Below are positions 13,698-26,041 of a stretch of DNA of 64,000 nt, in pieces. Source of the DNA: Syngnathus acus (taxonomy: Eukaryota > Chordata > Actinopteri > Syngnathiformes > Syngnathidae). A model generated the notes under the pieces. It searched no databases, was not told the origin of the DNA, and was given only the letters and a program-made list of their open reading frames with translations. Each line of letters begins with the position of its first letter. Within the stretch, counting starts at the first letter, position 1. Both the position numbers and the translations under genes were made by a program. The stretch is taken from contig NC_051092.1 of assembly GCF_901709675.1 (NCBI RefSeq), forward strand, positions 7,571,491 through 7,635,490, in the 5' to 3' direction.

Positions 13698-14918
13698 CTG
13701 GGGGGAAAAAAAACAAAAAACTAGCTAAACAAATTTAGTTTTTTCTTATTCTATGTTCTGTCTTGCCCCTCCACCGTTTAAAAATATTTTTCTGCTGTGC
13801 ACCCTGCTGCTGTTTTATATAACGTGCAGACACACACATACACTAACAAATAGCCTTCTTGTGGAATGAGCCTCTATATGCTTTGATCTGTCTGAGGAGA
13901 GAGGGACACACCAGCACTGTATGTATGCATGGTACATAGAGGCTGACTGTAAATTAGGACTAGGTATAATGGACAATGCCGATGTCCTTCTCTTTGGTTC
14001 CAAAGCACTGCACATGATACTGCAATATGGTTCCCTCAGACACAACTTTCTCTCACACACAATACACATATTTAACTTTAAGGTTGAAAAAAGCCCGACA
14101 TTTTCTGTCCAGAATGTGAGGAATGTACTGTGTTAAGTCAATGGCGAATGTGTCCATTTGAAGGGAACTCACTGTGAGTTGTAACACCTTTAAAAAAGCA
14201 TTTATGTTCGACAATTGTTAAATTATTTGCCGTGAGTTTGGTTGGGCCATTAGGAAGTGATTAGATCCGGTTCATACCTGTGTTCATGTTATGACCTGGT
14301 GCAAACCATTGGCCCAGATTTACGCTAAAACGCAAATTACAATCAAGATCAATGAATGCAGCTTTACCAACACCCATGGAATTGTGCAGAGATGAGAAGC
14401 TACATCTTCAACAAATCTTGGACTCACATATTGATTAAATAATCCTGTTTTATTTCTACCCACATTTTCCCCATTATGCACTTGAATCAAAATAATTAAG
14501 ATTCGGTCGCACAAGCAGGTCTTTATGAATAACACACATGTATGTTTTGGACTAAAAGTCGTGTGAACAATGCTGTTTACAAGTATGGAGCCTTGAACTC
14601 TGAGTCATGATGTAGTCTTTGGGAATCTGGCACTGCTTCCTTTTTCAAAAGGGCGGTCATGCCTCACTCCCCCAGAATCTTCCCAAGTACTTTTTGTGTA
14701 GTCTGAAACACCCTTGGTCCAGATCTGTCATGGGCAGTACTAATGTGCTCAAGATGATAAGACTGATTCCAGTTTGGGTCACACATGTCTGTCTGGAAGG
14801 TGTTTGATGTGCGCTGCATACTTGCAAACCCACAACAAAATATAAATTGTGAGCGCATAGGGGGTGATGATGACATGGAAGATAGGAAGTACGGAGAAAT
14901 GTTGCAACGCACACTCAC

Positions 14919-14981
14919 TGGAAAGTGTTCATCCCAATTCCAGTCAAGGGCAGGAATTACCATCATGGATGCTGGGAAAGG
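14919..14981 (-). CDS. Candidate internal exon, unidentified (63 nt)
   Basis: On the minus strand the acceptor gttgattttccag (14982-14994) is followed by 21 open codons and a GTGAGT donor (14913-14918). The peptide starts PFPASMM and ends WNWDEHFP, phase 0 at both ends. The frame stays open well beyond both splice signals (14664-15035). No family is recognised. The block is free of repeats, so a conserved non-coding element is an equal alternative. Confidence 0.13.
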
Positions 14982-14994
14982 CTGGAAAATCAAC

Positions 14995-16160
14995 ACAATT
15001 GCGGGTTTCATCACCCACTTGAGGATTCGAAACATTCACAATCTTATTCATCATGGGTAAAATGTATCTGAAACTTGAAAAGAAGAGCAACATTGTACAC
15101 TGGATCACGATGTACAATAATCACTGGAAACTGAATGAGCAAAACATGTATTAAGTGGCTGCTTCAAATATGAGATTGGGACTTTTATTGTTTTAGCTTT
15201 GACCGAAACTGCCTGTGTTCACCTAATAGCTGTGGTTGTATTTGCACTGAAGTTTTTATGTGGTTTTGGTTGCTGAATTTGGCTGCATAACAGAGGTACC
15301 ATTTTAGAGAAGAAAATTGAGGTTTATCTGTGTATATGTGCATTTGATTACACAGCTTTGCTCTGGGGCAACACATTCAAGTGGGCTTCACGGTGTGGCC
15401 ATTAACTGTCTAGATATAGTGTGTGCTGTACCGTGAAAAGCAGCACGTGTCTACCTGCCAGAAAGATTCCCTCCCTGTCAAATGGTGAACAGCTGCCGTG
15501 TCATTTCTCAAGTCTAAAAATCACAGCTTACTGGCAGCTTTTTTCATAATTAAACTCTATGATGATTACATAATAATTCGGAACATACTGCATGCACCTC
15601 ACAACAGAAGACACACTGCAATCATTGTTTTAATGAAGGCACAATATTAGATGTCTTGTGCTCGAAAGCCTCAAAATATGCCACGTCATGGTTAAAGTAC
15701 GATAAATAATGCAATCTCCTAGGCCTAAGCATAAAAAATACATATGCATTGTATGGATGGTTTCATCAGATAATGATTGGAATCCACACCCAGCAGCGCC
15801 AAATTCTTTCCTGCTTCACTAAGTTGAAAAGAAAATTGACAGCAAAGGAAAGTTGATGTTGAAGTGAATATGCGAGCGTGAAGGAGGAAGGATGGGACGG
15901 AAAGAAAGAAAAAAGAGAACGCAAGTCATTCCATCAGTCTAACGTTTGCACCAACACCTGCTCCTACTCTGACTTGCCGCAGGTTCCAAGCATACAAGTT
16001 GATGCAGGAAATGACAACACACGATATGTCATAAGAATGTATAGATAGGTGTTATAGACAAGGGCTTTAGTGTAAATTAAACTTGGCTGTCAGAAAGATG
16101 AATCATGCTTGTTGCAAAGACAACTAATAAAAAAAACAAAAAAGCAATTTGCAACTTTCA
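14995..16160. other. Unique non-coding sequence
   Basis: No recognised gene or repeat. A purine-rich stretch lies at 15880-15920. Open frames are short and without domains. Confidence 0.45.
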
Positions 16161-16245
16161 GGATGTATTCCCGCCTACTGCCTGAAGTCAGCTGGGATAG
16201 GCTCTCGTGAGGCGAAGCGCTTCAGGAAATGGATGGGTGGATGAA
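16161..16245 (+). repeat. SINE family A, 3' end fragment
   Basis: Contains 'tcccgcctactgcctgaagt' followed by 'cagctgggataggctctcgt' and a short GGAT-type tail. Internal bases between the 'ataggctc' and 'tcgtgag' blocks are deleted relative to the copy at 21895-22074. Confidence 0.7.
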
Positions 16246-16864
16246 CGTTCCAAACATCCACAGCGGTTTAAATGTGAAAAATTGAGACAGATTTAAGCAT
16301 TTCTCCTCCTTTCCATTCAAAGTTTCAAGCAATTATCCTGCGGTGTACTGTATTTTCTCCTCCTAATCTACTTGGACAACAGTTTAACTTACAATTGAGT
16401 GAAATGTTAAAATAGTTCAATATTCCAAAATTTCCCTCGATGTAGTTATAGTCTATGCTCATAGTTTCATAAGTAACTTCATATTTCATTGAACATTATG
16501 CGCTCATTTAAAAACAAAACAAAATACACATGGGCCGACTGTGACTTTTTGGATGGTTTATGACCAAAAGCAGAATGCGAGTCGGGAGAGAAACGGCTCA
16601 GAACAACTGGGAATTGTCATAGTTGTGTAAAATGGAAGGTCGTGGAATCGAAGCCTGTGGTGGTTTAGCTAAGGAGAGTGGAGGGATATCGATTGTGGCT
16701 GGTTATTTTTTGGGACTGGTCTAGCTGAGCCGTGCTGCCCCTGGGCTGGATACCTCGTGGGACAAATACAGATTTCCATGACTATCTAATTCCCTGTACG
16801 GTGGTAGCCCAATTTGCTGGAATCTTCCGTGGATCATTTCAAGGCTCTGGACACAAAGGTTACT

Positions 16865-17182
16865 CTTTCCGAAGAGTTCTGATCCATGTGGCTGAATAGT
16901 TGGGCCGAGCTTTCTAATATATCCTTGTTAGGATGCCGCCTGAAAGCCTCCCCCACTGAGTTGTTCTAGTATATCCCACCCAGGAGAGAGAGACACTATG
17001 TTTCCCAGCTGGCTTGGGAATGCCTCCAGGAAGAACTGGACGAAGTGGGTAGGGAGAGGGAAATCTGGTCGTGCTCAAGCTGCTGCCCCGCACAGCCCGA
17101 CCTCGGATAAGCGGAACAAAATGGATGGATGGATGGATATGTGGATGGGTGGATGGATGGATAGAAGGAAGGACGGACGGAT
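16865..17182 (+). mobile_element. Decayed LINE 3' end (L2/CR1 group) with GGAT tail
   Basis: A stretch near 16990-17070 translates to the ORF2 C-terminal motif typical of fish L2-type LINEs: YVSQLAWECL, then EELDEVGREREIW. The reading frame is lost just after the Trp, where the conserved Leu-rich end should follow. The 3' untranslated signature 'cctcggataagcgga' lies at 17101-17115, and the tail (GGAT)n with variants runs 17121-17182. Only about the last 250 bp of a several-kb element is present, as expected for 5'-truncated retrotransposition. It is a pseudogene with no intact enzyme domain. Confidence 0.8.
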
Positions 17183-18107
17183 CGATAAGAACTACCCTAC
17201 TTCTCAACCTTTAGTGACAGCATTGTTCAAAATATTGTTCTTTCAAACGCTCATACTATTCAAACGATCAACTGTTTCCATACCGAAAAAACTAAGGAGT
17301 CGAGCCTAGTCAAGTGACTCTCTTTATGAGTCTAGGTGTCTCAAAGTTTGGCGTCTTCACGATTGTGAGGGTGTGTTAGACAGCATGAGGATGAGCCAGC
17401 TTATGATGAAGAGGACATACAACCTAAATATGGGTTGTTTAGCCAAGGTCACAGGGAGACAGAGAAAGGCACCACAATCCTCAGCAGTATACAATTGTCC
17501 AAAACAAGAGAGTCGGCCAAGCTCCTCAGTGAAAGTCACAACAACTAACAACTAAATATGTTCCTATTCTTATTTCCCTCCGTGGTGGATCACAATCAGA
17601 TATCTGAGAAAATCTTAATATGCGTATTCAGAAGTATCATGGTGCCCCAAGAATCAATGCAAGTGCAAGGCCAGTAAAGTAAAGCATCTTCACCAGAAAT
17701 ATGATGGCAGTGGTTATACTATCTGGGATACAGCACTGAGCACAGCTCTTATCTTGGCAACCAGTTTCTTTTTCTTTTTTCTATTCTTTCTTGTTTTGCA
17801 GCAGTTATTTGACATTATAAACAATAAGTAATAAAATTAAAAAAATTAAATAACATTATTGAGGGCTGGCACATGGACCAAAGGAAAACCCACAAAGATT
17901 ATTTGGATGAAATTGTGATACAAATGACATCATGTCATGATTTTACAGCTGTTCATGTTCAACATGCAACCTCATTTTGAAGGGGAGATATTATGTATAT
18001 TATGAAAAATGTAATTAGCTATGGTTCCAAAAGATATGATTGTTGCAAAAACAACACTACACCTCACCGCAAGAATGCTTCAAGAATATCTTAATTTTCT
18101 TTGGCAG
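17183..18107. other. Unique AT-rich sequence
   Basis: No gene recognised. Two 60-64 codon frames overlap on opposite strands at 17357-17555. Neither has a domain. Confidence 0.45.
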
Positions 18108-18142
18108 TTGAACATGGGTGTGTAGACTTTTCATATCAACTG
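18108..18142 (-). mobile_element. Tc1-like terminal fragment
   Basis: The sequence 'gggtgtgtagacttttcata' followed by tcaactg and TA (18143-18144) resembles the terminal inverted repeat of a Tc1-like family that starts CAGT and contains an 'aagtctacacaccc' motif. The element at 58231 begins with a related sequence. Only one end is recognised; the adjacent upstream sequence gives no transposase. Confidence 0.5.
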
Positions 18143-18216
18143 TATGTTTATTTCAAGTGGGTTGGAAAAAAGAATACAGGATGAAGGTTCGTCCTGTATA
18201 ATTTAGTCTGGCAATA

Positions 18217-18300
18217 CAGTGATCCCTCGTTTTCCGCAGGAGATGCGTTCCAGAATCACCTGCGAAAAATAAAAATCCGCGAAGTAGAAACGATGCGTGT
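18217..18300 (+). mobile_element. Mariner/Tigger-type terminal fragment
   Basis: Starts immediately after TA (18215-18216) with 'cagtgatccctcgttttccg', followed by 'atgcgttccagaatcacctg' and 'aaatccgcgaagtag'. This matches a common vertebrate TA-target MITE terminus with an internal foldback (tccgcagg and cctgcgaaaa). No opposite end was found, so this is one end only. Confidence 0.6.
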
Positions 18301-20736
18301 ATTATTTGGGAATTTAAACACCATTGGATAGAAATTTCCAACACGTGGTGTTTCTTGTTGGCCGCTGGATGTGTTGCAAGTCAATTAGAAGAGTGGTTTT
18401 CCTTTGTACGCAAATAAGATCGTATTCAAGTCTGGGATGAAATTGCGTTTGTGCTAATGATATACAAGCAATAATCCATTCCATATGTGAGGCAAGTATA
18501 TGTTGCACACATTAATCGACAAGAATAAGTGCATTTCACCAATAAACCACAATATCTGCCTACCTTGGTTGAACAGTCAAACTGCTGAAAATCTATAGTG
18601 CTAAAACATCTAAATATGGACTCTCCACAGTGTTTCAGACATTGTATGGACAAAAAATCTGTAGTGTGAATTACTAGCAGACAAGGAAGCCCTCAACCTG
18701 TGGATTCTTCTTTTTGGAGTGTAGACAGATGGAAAGATTACCTCAATGAGCAGCAAGCTAGGCAATATTTCACCCTTAGGGGAATAATACATTGTATAGT
18801 TTGTATATTCACGGAGAATAATTGCTGTTTCATCACGTATCAGAAGTGCAGCCGTTATAGCGAGATTCACTGCTTGAGTTGAATACCTTGTTTTGAGAGG
18901 TCTGAAAAAAAAAAGATCAAAGTACAGATTTTGGCACTACGAAGGGGGAGTTTAGGTGGGCGCGTATGTAAGTGTGCTTGTGCACACGTGCTGGCTGGAC
19001 CAATGAACATGTTAAATATAAACAGAGGTTCCAGAGAACCATCTGGGTTTTAAAAAAAAAAAACATTCAAAAGCTCATGTTCACCTACTAACAAAACGAT
19101 TTAGCTCACCGGTCAATCACAAACTGATGAACAAACCTATGAAGAATTTTGAGTCTTCAATGAACCTGGAGAGAGCTAACACAACAATGCAAACGACACG
19201 AAAAGGATAACACTTGGATTACCAACTCATGGAGATAATCAAACACTACGCAGGTATTGACCTCAATGAACCTGGTGATGACAAGTTTCCTTCTTGTAAT
19301 CACCATGACACCAAGGATTTGAGTTTGAATGTGTTTAGTAGGAAAAGTCACAGTGGTGCGTGCATTTGATTATTCATTTACTATATTCCTTCTGCGTTTG
19401 TCATCTCAGTACTTATGGATACATTGAAAAGAAGGGTTTAGTGAGAGTGAGACAAGTAAAGGCTTTGTTTAATATCCATGTGCTTTTTGCAGATACCTTA
19501 ACAAGCCCGAGCTTGGTGTCGATGACATTATGTAGTGCCATGGTAACTGACATACTTACAGGCAGTGGAAACAATGTTTATGTAAATATAAAGTCTGCAA
19601 CACAGCCCACTCTCAAATGTTTCATGACTGAAATACAATTTCAAAAGGGGCCAACGGAAAACCCATGGAATTTTGGTGAGTATCTGGATAAAAGTGGGGA
19701 TGTCATTCCTACCACACCAAAATGCCATACCGTATATTGCTTTTATATCAGCTATCAAAATATGTTTGGAAAAATATAGTAATGTATAAATGCCTATAGT
19801 CTGCCAATATTCACTCCAAGAAGCGGTTAGACAGTTAAAACAATTAAACTAACCTTCAAAATGGGTGAAGGGAAGAACAAAGAAACATTGAATTAGGCTA
19901 AAATATAGAACAGTAACATTCAGGTCTTGAGAATCCCTCATTAGCGCATCTCTTGGCTGTTCACGTTGCATAAATCTCATAAAGTCAAGGAACACCAAGC
20001 ACTTCATGATATTCATATCAATTTTCCAAATAGTACATTATACTGAGTAGATTTCAAGGAGGTACTGGCGATACTGATCTGACACGATATCTTGTGGAAA
20101 AACAATGTGTTAGAATAAAGTGACTATTTATAATTACAGCTTCTTTAAGAATACAAGATATCAGCGTGAGCCATCATTTTTTTCAAAATCCAGAAGTTTT
20201 ATGAGCTATTAAGCAATGTGGGGAAAACCACTTGCTTTAGAAAATCCTTTTTGTCGTCGGGGGAACAAACTTTTATAATTAACGTGACATTGGTGAAGAC
20301 ATGTTTGGTTTTATTTATGTTTTTTTACTTGTTCCACACCCTGACATGTTTCGGGACACATTGACTTGTCACACCATCACGATTCTTGGTGAGCAGCTAA
20401 AATTATTATTGTGGTGGTTCTGACATACTAATTATTCCACAACCAATTATTGTGTTCCACGTGTTTTTCTGGGAACTTCCTTGTTGTTCCAGACAGCCTT
20501 GTGTAGTTTCACTAAAGCGCTTAGTGATACACTTCCCCTTTTTTGGCACCCAATTTTATACATTAATTAGAGACATTAAAGAATAAATATAATAATGGAA
20601 TAATTCTTCACAACCCTTAGTACTGGTAAATATTAAGACAATGTGACAATTTCTTGTCTATAATGGTCCAACTCAGATTTGGATTTTTTTGTTCTTGCAA
20701 AAATAGGATTATTCCTGAGAAGTAGGGGTGTATAAA
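18301..20736. other. Unique AT-rich sequence
   Basis: No recognised gene. A 139-codon frame at 19360-19779 has no domain, signal peptide or splice support that I can defend. Short A-runs lie at 18905-18915 and 19052-19063. Confidence 0.45.
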
Positions 20737-20858
20737 TGTGGATTTATAATGTAGTTACACTACATACTAGAGTGTTGCATTACTCAATTAAAACCTTTTT
20801 TAATTACTTGTGGATTTATAATGTAGTTACACTACATACTGGAGTATTGCATTACTCA
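20737..20858. repeat. Tandem duplication, about 50-bp unit, period 72
   Basis: The block beginning tgtggatttataatgtagtt at 20737 recurs at 20809 with only a few differences (for example ctagagtg against ctggagta). The units are separated by a T-rich 22-bp spacer. It may be a recent local duplication or part of an unknown repeat. Confidence 0.85.
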
Positions 20859-20926
20859 TCAGTGAAGAGCCTGAGCCCTTTCTCAGTTTTATTGAAGACT
20901 ATTTTGTGAAAGAGGACTGTCCAGCT

Positions 20927-20993
20927 CACGCACGCACGCACGCACGCACGCACGCTCGTACGCACACAGGCAGGCAGGCAGGCACGCACACAG
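20927..20993. repeat. Compound microsatellite (CACG)n / (GGCA)n
   Basis: Tetranucleotide CACG repeats are interrupted by ctcgtacgcacaca and followed by GGCA repeats. Simple-sequence DNA with no coding role. Confidence 0.95.
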
Positions 20994-21332
20994 CCTCACG
21001 TATTTCCAACACACTTGGGTTTTGAGGTTCCCAACGGCACGGAATGAACTAGTTGCATGCATGCTCAGTTGAACGTCTCAATTTACTGTTTTTCATTTGA
21101 GTGCTTTCTATTTATGGCTAATAAGTCATTTTTTTCAAAGACATAATGTACCCGTAATTCAGGCTCAACTAGGCTGTTAGCAGAGGCTACTGAGCCTATG
21201 GCGCATTTAAATTTACGTCCACATTCAGGCGACCTCACAGGAATGGAACTCAACCGTAAACCGAGGATTCTCAGTCAATGCCTGAATATGCATTTATTGT
21301 TAAAAATAAAAATGATGCATCAGTTTAGATCA

Positions 21333-21530
21333 GTTTTCCCAACCACTGTGTCACAGCACATTAAAGTGCCATGAGAGATTATCAGATACAATTTCACTTA
21401 ATTGGTCCAAAAAGATGTGATTGCTTTTTGTGAATAAATCAGAGTTCATGTTGACAAATTTGTAACTTCACATCATCCCATCATTAATTTAGTGTTCATA
21501 TTTATGGTGTGCTGTGGTATTTTTCCAATG
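21333..21530 (+). repeat. Dispersed fish repeat ('accactgtgtcacagcacat' type)
   Basis: Contains 'cccaaccactgtgtcacagc', 'aaagtgccatgagagattat', 'atttcacttaattggtccaa' and near the end 'gtgtgctgtggtatttttcc'. In my recall these blocks occur in this order in a non-autonomous DNA repeat common in fish genomes. This copy is diverged and has lost CpGs. Confidence 0.55.
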
Positions 21531-21845
21531 TAAAATACATGGTTTGGCTCAATTCACGTGTAAACACTGGTTCAGACGACCACTGACTATCCAGCTGCAA
21601 ATCAGTACAGGGGACATCAAAGTGGGAGTTTGGAACCTTTTGCCACGTCTAGAATTGGCCTCACTGCATAATAATCTATAATCAGTAGTTTTTCAACTCG
21701 TCAACTTTCACTGTATTACTTTCAGGGGTCTTCTTGCAGTTCATAACGTAAAAGCTGCATGAGGAGTGTAATTTTGGCACTACATACTGTAATTTATCCG
21801 TGTTTTTAGCTTAAGGCTTACTCTTGTCTCAAAAATTACGTATGA

Positions 21846-21894
21846 CTTAATACATATATAATACATATATATCTATACATACATACATATACAT
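21846..21894. repeat. AT-rich (ACAT)n-like simple repeat
   Basis: Imperfect ataca/tatat repeats directly upstream of the SINE copy at 21895. Confidence 0.8.
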
Positions 21895-22074
21895 TCCAAA
21901 AACATGCATGGTAGGCCGATAAAACACTAAATTGCCCGTCTGTAAGTGCCCTGTGATTGTCTGGCAACCAATTCAGGGTGTCCCCCGCCTACTGTCTGAA
22001 GTCAGCTGGGATAGGCTCCAGCACGCACGCGACCCTCGTGAGAAGAAGCAGGTTAGAAAAGGGATGGATGGAAT
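21895..22074 (+). repeat. SINE family A, 3' half, well preserved
   Basis: Shows in order 'ccaaaaacatgcatgg', 'aaattgcccgtctgtaagtg', 'gtctggcaaccaattcaggg', 'cagctgggataggctccagc', 'cacgcgaccctcgtgagaag' and a GGATGGAT tail (22062-22074). The tRNA-like head is missing, which is 5' truncation. Confidence 0.9.
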
Positions 22075-25010
22075 GAAAAAAAAAAGACATAGTATGCAGC
22101 AGACTGTCACATCTCCAGGATGAAAGCCAAACGATTCCAGCAAAAGGGACCTGAAGGGTCAAAGTAAAGAAAGATGCATTGTGTCGATAACAGATTCCTG
22201 TAGAGGAAAACAACATTTTTGGAAGTGATTCATTATCCCTGACAGGCCCACTTGCTTATAATATAATGTATTGAAGAACAGTGCTGAAGGAAGTCATTTG
22301 TTTCCCTTCTTCGTGTTAAGAAAAATCTGCCTGTTTTTCAAGGTCCATGATGTGATCCAGGTTAAAAAAAACACACCCTGCTTACACTATTAAACCACTT
22401 GTCTGTCACTAGAAAACCAGAGTCTAGTGTCAGCCTGCATGTTGGGTCATGAAAGAAGGTCCAACCCCTTCGGGTCTGTACGCGTTGTGACCCCCACAAT
22501 CACTTCTGCCTGTCAATCACCCGCTAAGCTCTCAAGAAAGGGAGGGTTAGCGTAAAGGAAGAACAAACAGCTCCAAACTCAAACTAATCCTTCTTTAAGG
22601 TGTTATCATCTATTCCACATGGCATGTTAAACACATGCAACTCCAATGGTTCTCTCCAAACACTCGAACTACAGAACACGCTTGCGCCACATTACGTATG
22701 TCAAAAAAGGGCAACATGAGCATATGGGGTTAAATGGCAGTATGCTGTCTTAATTTCACTTCACATAAGCCTATTCTTGCACTGCTCTGCTATGTTGATA
22801 AGGAAGACATTTACAATAGCAACTTGCTTTGGTGTATCTCTAATCAGGGTTTCGAATTTTGCATGAAACAATGAGGGGTAGTGTCCACATCACCCAATGG
22901 AGCTCCCATAAATACCTATTGTTACATCCATGGTCAAAAATCTTTTAGATACAGTCAGTGAATATCCAAAAGTCAAGACACCTCTGTTCAAATGTCTGTT
23001 TTTATGTGATATACTCAAAGGTGTGGGAATCATGGCACTTGGGGGCAAAAATCTTTTGCCTGCGTTTGATGTGCCCCTTCAATTCTTTTATCACATATTT
23101 TCCTTATTTCTTGCCCTGGGTGGTGTACATGTTGCTTATCAGTAGCAAAATTGTACAGTAGCAAACTAGCAAAGCCATGTGTACCGTACGTATTTTTGAG
23201 CATAGTTTCCCTCTTTGTTGGAAGTGTCCCCAGAGCATTTTGGAACCGCCCCAACCCCACTCCACAAGTTGTTCCACCGCCACTGAAATAAATAAATAAG
23301 ACGCAACCAAGGTAAATCGTCTACCAGATTTTTTTCTCGTGGAGCGGAAGTAAAAATAAACATCTGAAATATTGTGGTTACACAAGTGTGCACACTAAAA
23401 CGGGGATGTGGCTGCCAAAGTTATAGCAAATGGGAGTCAGCACACACTCTATAGATCATTCTTTGGGAGAGTTATTTTTCCTGCTTGGAAAATAGATTGC
23501 GCCAACACGTATAACTGTTAAACTTCCCGCTTGCGAATTGTGTGGTTACTGGTCAATACAGAGGTCAGCCAAGCCACATCACAATTGTGACATGGAAGCT
23601 AATGACGCTCAATTAGGAAGCAACCTGAAGCTCGTGCCTCTACTACACTTCACAAATAGAGGCGCAAATAGTTGCATTATGCAACCAGTTGTGTTGAGTC
23701 ATCTGTCTCACAAGTCACTCACCACAATAAAAATGACAGGGAGAAGAGCTTTTCACCGCAGTGAAATAACAAATAAGAGAGTTATTAGGTTGATATGATT
23801 TATTTGGTTGTTAGTAACTCAAGATCAAATATTCAAAAATAATTCCAGTTTAATACATATTATAGAGCTGGCTGCCTCTCACAGGTCAGTCAAGGTACTA
23901 TGACAAACATCGGGTTTCAGGGAAACTTGGGTGCAGATATACGAAACACAAATACCAGTGTGGTGTGCTGTGTGAGTCAATTTGAGAATGTCGCACACTA
24001 TAACAGGAGCAACAACACCCATGGTGATATTTTCTTTTCTCTAGCATTTCAAAAAAATCAGCTATTTTGTCAAATTTACGTACCAGACTTTGTAGTCACG
24101 GCGCCGCAAACTAGGGGACGTGATGATGATTCCAAGGGGCTTTGAAAGTCAGGTTCCCTCCAAAATAACATTTTCAATTTACAGTATGGTGATCTTTTAT
24201 TTATTCTGGCGGCTCTACTCTGAAAGATGTTAAGCTCGCTCTTCCCTTTTTAATATGACACCTTGACACTAAATTGTGGAACTGAACGCTGGCAAAATAA
24301 GAAAGAATGCCAAAAGCATTGGAAAACCATGGCCTTACATTCTGTCTACAATATCTATTCTACGCCATCTCCTCAAATCAGACTAGGGAATTCCAACATG
24401 ATAGACAGTACACACTACAGTTAACGTCTTGGAGACTTGTGTTTGATCTTTGTTGTCTTTGAGGCGACTATTTTTCCAGGTCTGAGGCACGGATGATTTC
24501 TTACTAATGTAGACATACAGTATTTGGACAACATATTCTCTAACAGAGCACACTGTTAGAAGATATTTTCCTCATCACTGAGAAGCACTAGATCTTTCAT
24601 CTTATGGCTGCAAAAGGCCTCCTTCCCAGCATGTACCACACGTGCATGGTCATGTGCATTAATCCCATGTTTAATAGAGGCTGTACTATGAAATATTTTA
24701 ATACAAGGAAAACACGTAACTTTCATGACCAAACGTGAAATATTTTAGATTTATATAGCAATGCAACCCTGCTGTGTCTCATCTAAAAATGTTTAAGATC
24801 ATTGTTTGTGTTGCTGTACCCACAGTAGGTATTACATAAATATTTGTCAATACAACACAGTCTTGCACTGGGCTTTCATACTTGTGTTTTATTTTCATAA
24901 TCACTAGCACATGCGCGCACAAATAGGGCATTTAAGTAGAAAGGAAATGTCCAATAATCCAAATATGGTACTTGGTGTACTAATCACTAACATGACTTTG
25001 TGTACTAGTT
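22075..25010. other. Unique non-coding sequence
   Basis: No recognised gene or dispersed repeat. Overlapping short frames at 22930-23393 on both strands have no recognised domain. A minus-strand acceptor/donor pair at 22381-22410 would enclose only 23 nt. Confidence 0.45.
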
Positions 25011-25011
25011 A

Positions 25012-25100
25012 AGGCTGCTCGATTATGGATTAAAATCATAATCACGATTATTTTGTTCGATATAGAAATCACGATTATTGACACAATTATGTTTTGGAAT
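25012..25100 (+). mobile_element. hAT-like non-autonomous fragment
   Basis: Begins 'aaggctgctcgattatggat', then 'aatcataatcacgattattt' and 'gatatagaaatcacgattat'. This is the beginning of a common fish repeat usually classed with hAT MITEs. Related starts occur at 47511 and, more distantly, 34796. No opposite terminus was identified. Confidence 0.55.
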
Positions 25101-25149
25101 TTGGAACAGCATTTATTGAACATGTTTGGAATAGTATTTCTCCTGTTAA

Positions 25150-25260
25150 CAGTGTTGGCAAAGTTCATTTTCTACACAAACTAGTTCAAAACTCAGTTCA
25201 CAAATTAAGTGAAATTAACTCGTGTAGTTCATAATTAAAAATGTTTGAACAAAGTTTACA
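25150..25260. repeat. Dispersed repeat with 'actagttcaaaactcagttc' motif
   Basis: The sequence 'cagtgttggcaaagttcatt' followed by repeated actagttca/cagttcac words looks like a fish dispersed repeat rich in TGAACTAGTTCA half-sites. It may continue from the adjacent hAT-like fragment. Confidence 0.35.
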
Positions 25261-25349
25261 GTTCCAAAAATGAAAAGTTTCTAAAAAAGTTGCTTCGAGT
25301 TGTTACCCTCGACTGTTACGACTGCTTTTATCTCCAGTACGGACTAAGT

Positions 25350-25500
25350 GTGCTTGTTGTGCTCTGAATTTAACGGGATTGAGAAGACCAACTTCCATTG
25401 GATGCAAAGCAGGTCAGCTGTGTTCACTGCCGCAATGGAACAAACCGCCCATTTCTAACTCCAAGAGTTTACAAAAATGCCAAGAGAAAGGAAACTCCAC
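25350..25500 (+). repeat. Unclassified repeat, copy 1
   Basis: Shares the ordered blocks 'ctctgaattt', 'gcccatttctaact', 'tacaaaaatgccaag' and 'gaaactccac' with 32845-32980. The two copies are about 7.5 kb apart and diverged by several indels. The family is not recognised. Confidence 0.55.
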
Positions 25501-25964
25501 TCTTGCGTACAGTTCAGACGTGTTTTGCACGAGACTTGCGCTGAGCATGAATACTGTAAGCCCTATGTATGTTTTCAGTTCACACTTTGCACAGTCCCCT
25601 GATACCAAAACTGAAATTTACACAGAGTAATGGGGCAAAAAGTATAACTTTTGGGATAGTCCGGCAAGCATTATTTGCACGTTAATTGTCAACCAGTAGT
25701 CCGCGGCCCTTTAGTGGTCCATGCTGGTATTCCAGGTAGTGAATTGGAAATAGAAAATAGTTGTATCATTTTTAAAAAATAAAATGGATTTATTATTCAG
25801 ACTTGATTTATTTTCCAGCTAATTTTGTGAATCATTTACCCATCCAAAATATATGTCAAATGTAGCTGAGATTCCCAAAATAGAGATACAGATGCAAATA
25901 GCCTGTGTAGGTCTATCCTCCTTTGGTGCAAAATAAAGTAATATTCCGCCAAAGCAATGATGTT

Positions 25965-26039
25965 GCTTCTATTTACAAACGTTTCTACATACAAACCCGA
26001 TCGCAGAACCAATTGAGTTTGTAAGTAGAGGTACCACTG
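25965..26039 (-). mobile_element. Mariner-type terminal fragment
   Basis: The reverse complement starts at the right end with 'cagtggtacctctacttaca', preceded by TA (26040-26041), and continues 'aactcaattggttctgcgat' and 'gggtttgtatgtag'. This matches a widespread TA-target vertebrate repeat terminus. One end only. Confidence 0.65.
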
Positions 26040-26041
26040 TA

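Noticed and set aside
16998-17309. 103-codon frame with MDGWMDMWMGG repeats
   Set aside because: It is an off-frame reading of the LINE 3' end and its GGAT tail.
19360-19779. 139-codon plus-strand frame
   Set aside because: No motif, and overlapping frames on the minus strand are equally open.
22381-22410. 23-nt microexon (TDKWFNS)
   Set aside because: Too short to judge, and similar chance acceptor/donor pairs occur repeatedly in the window.
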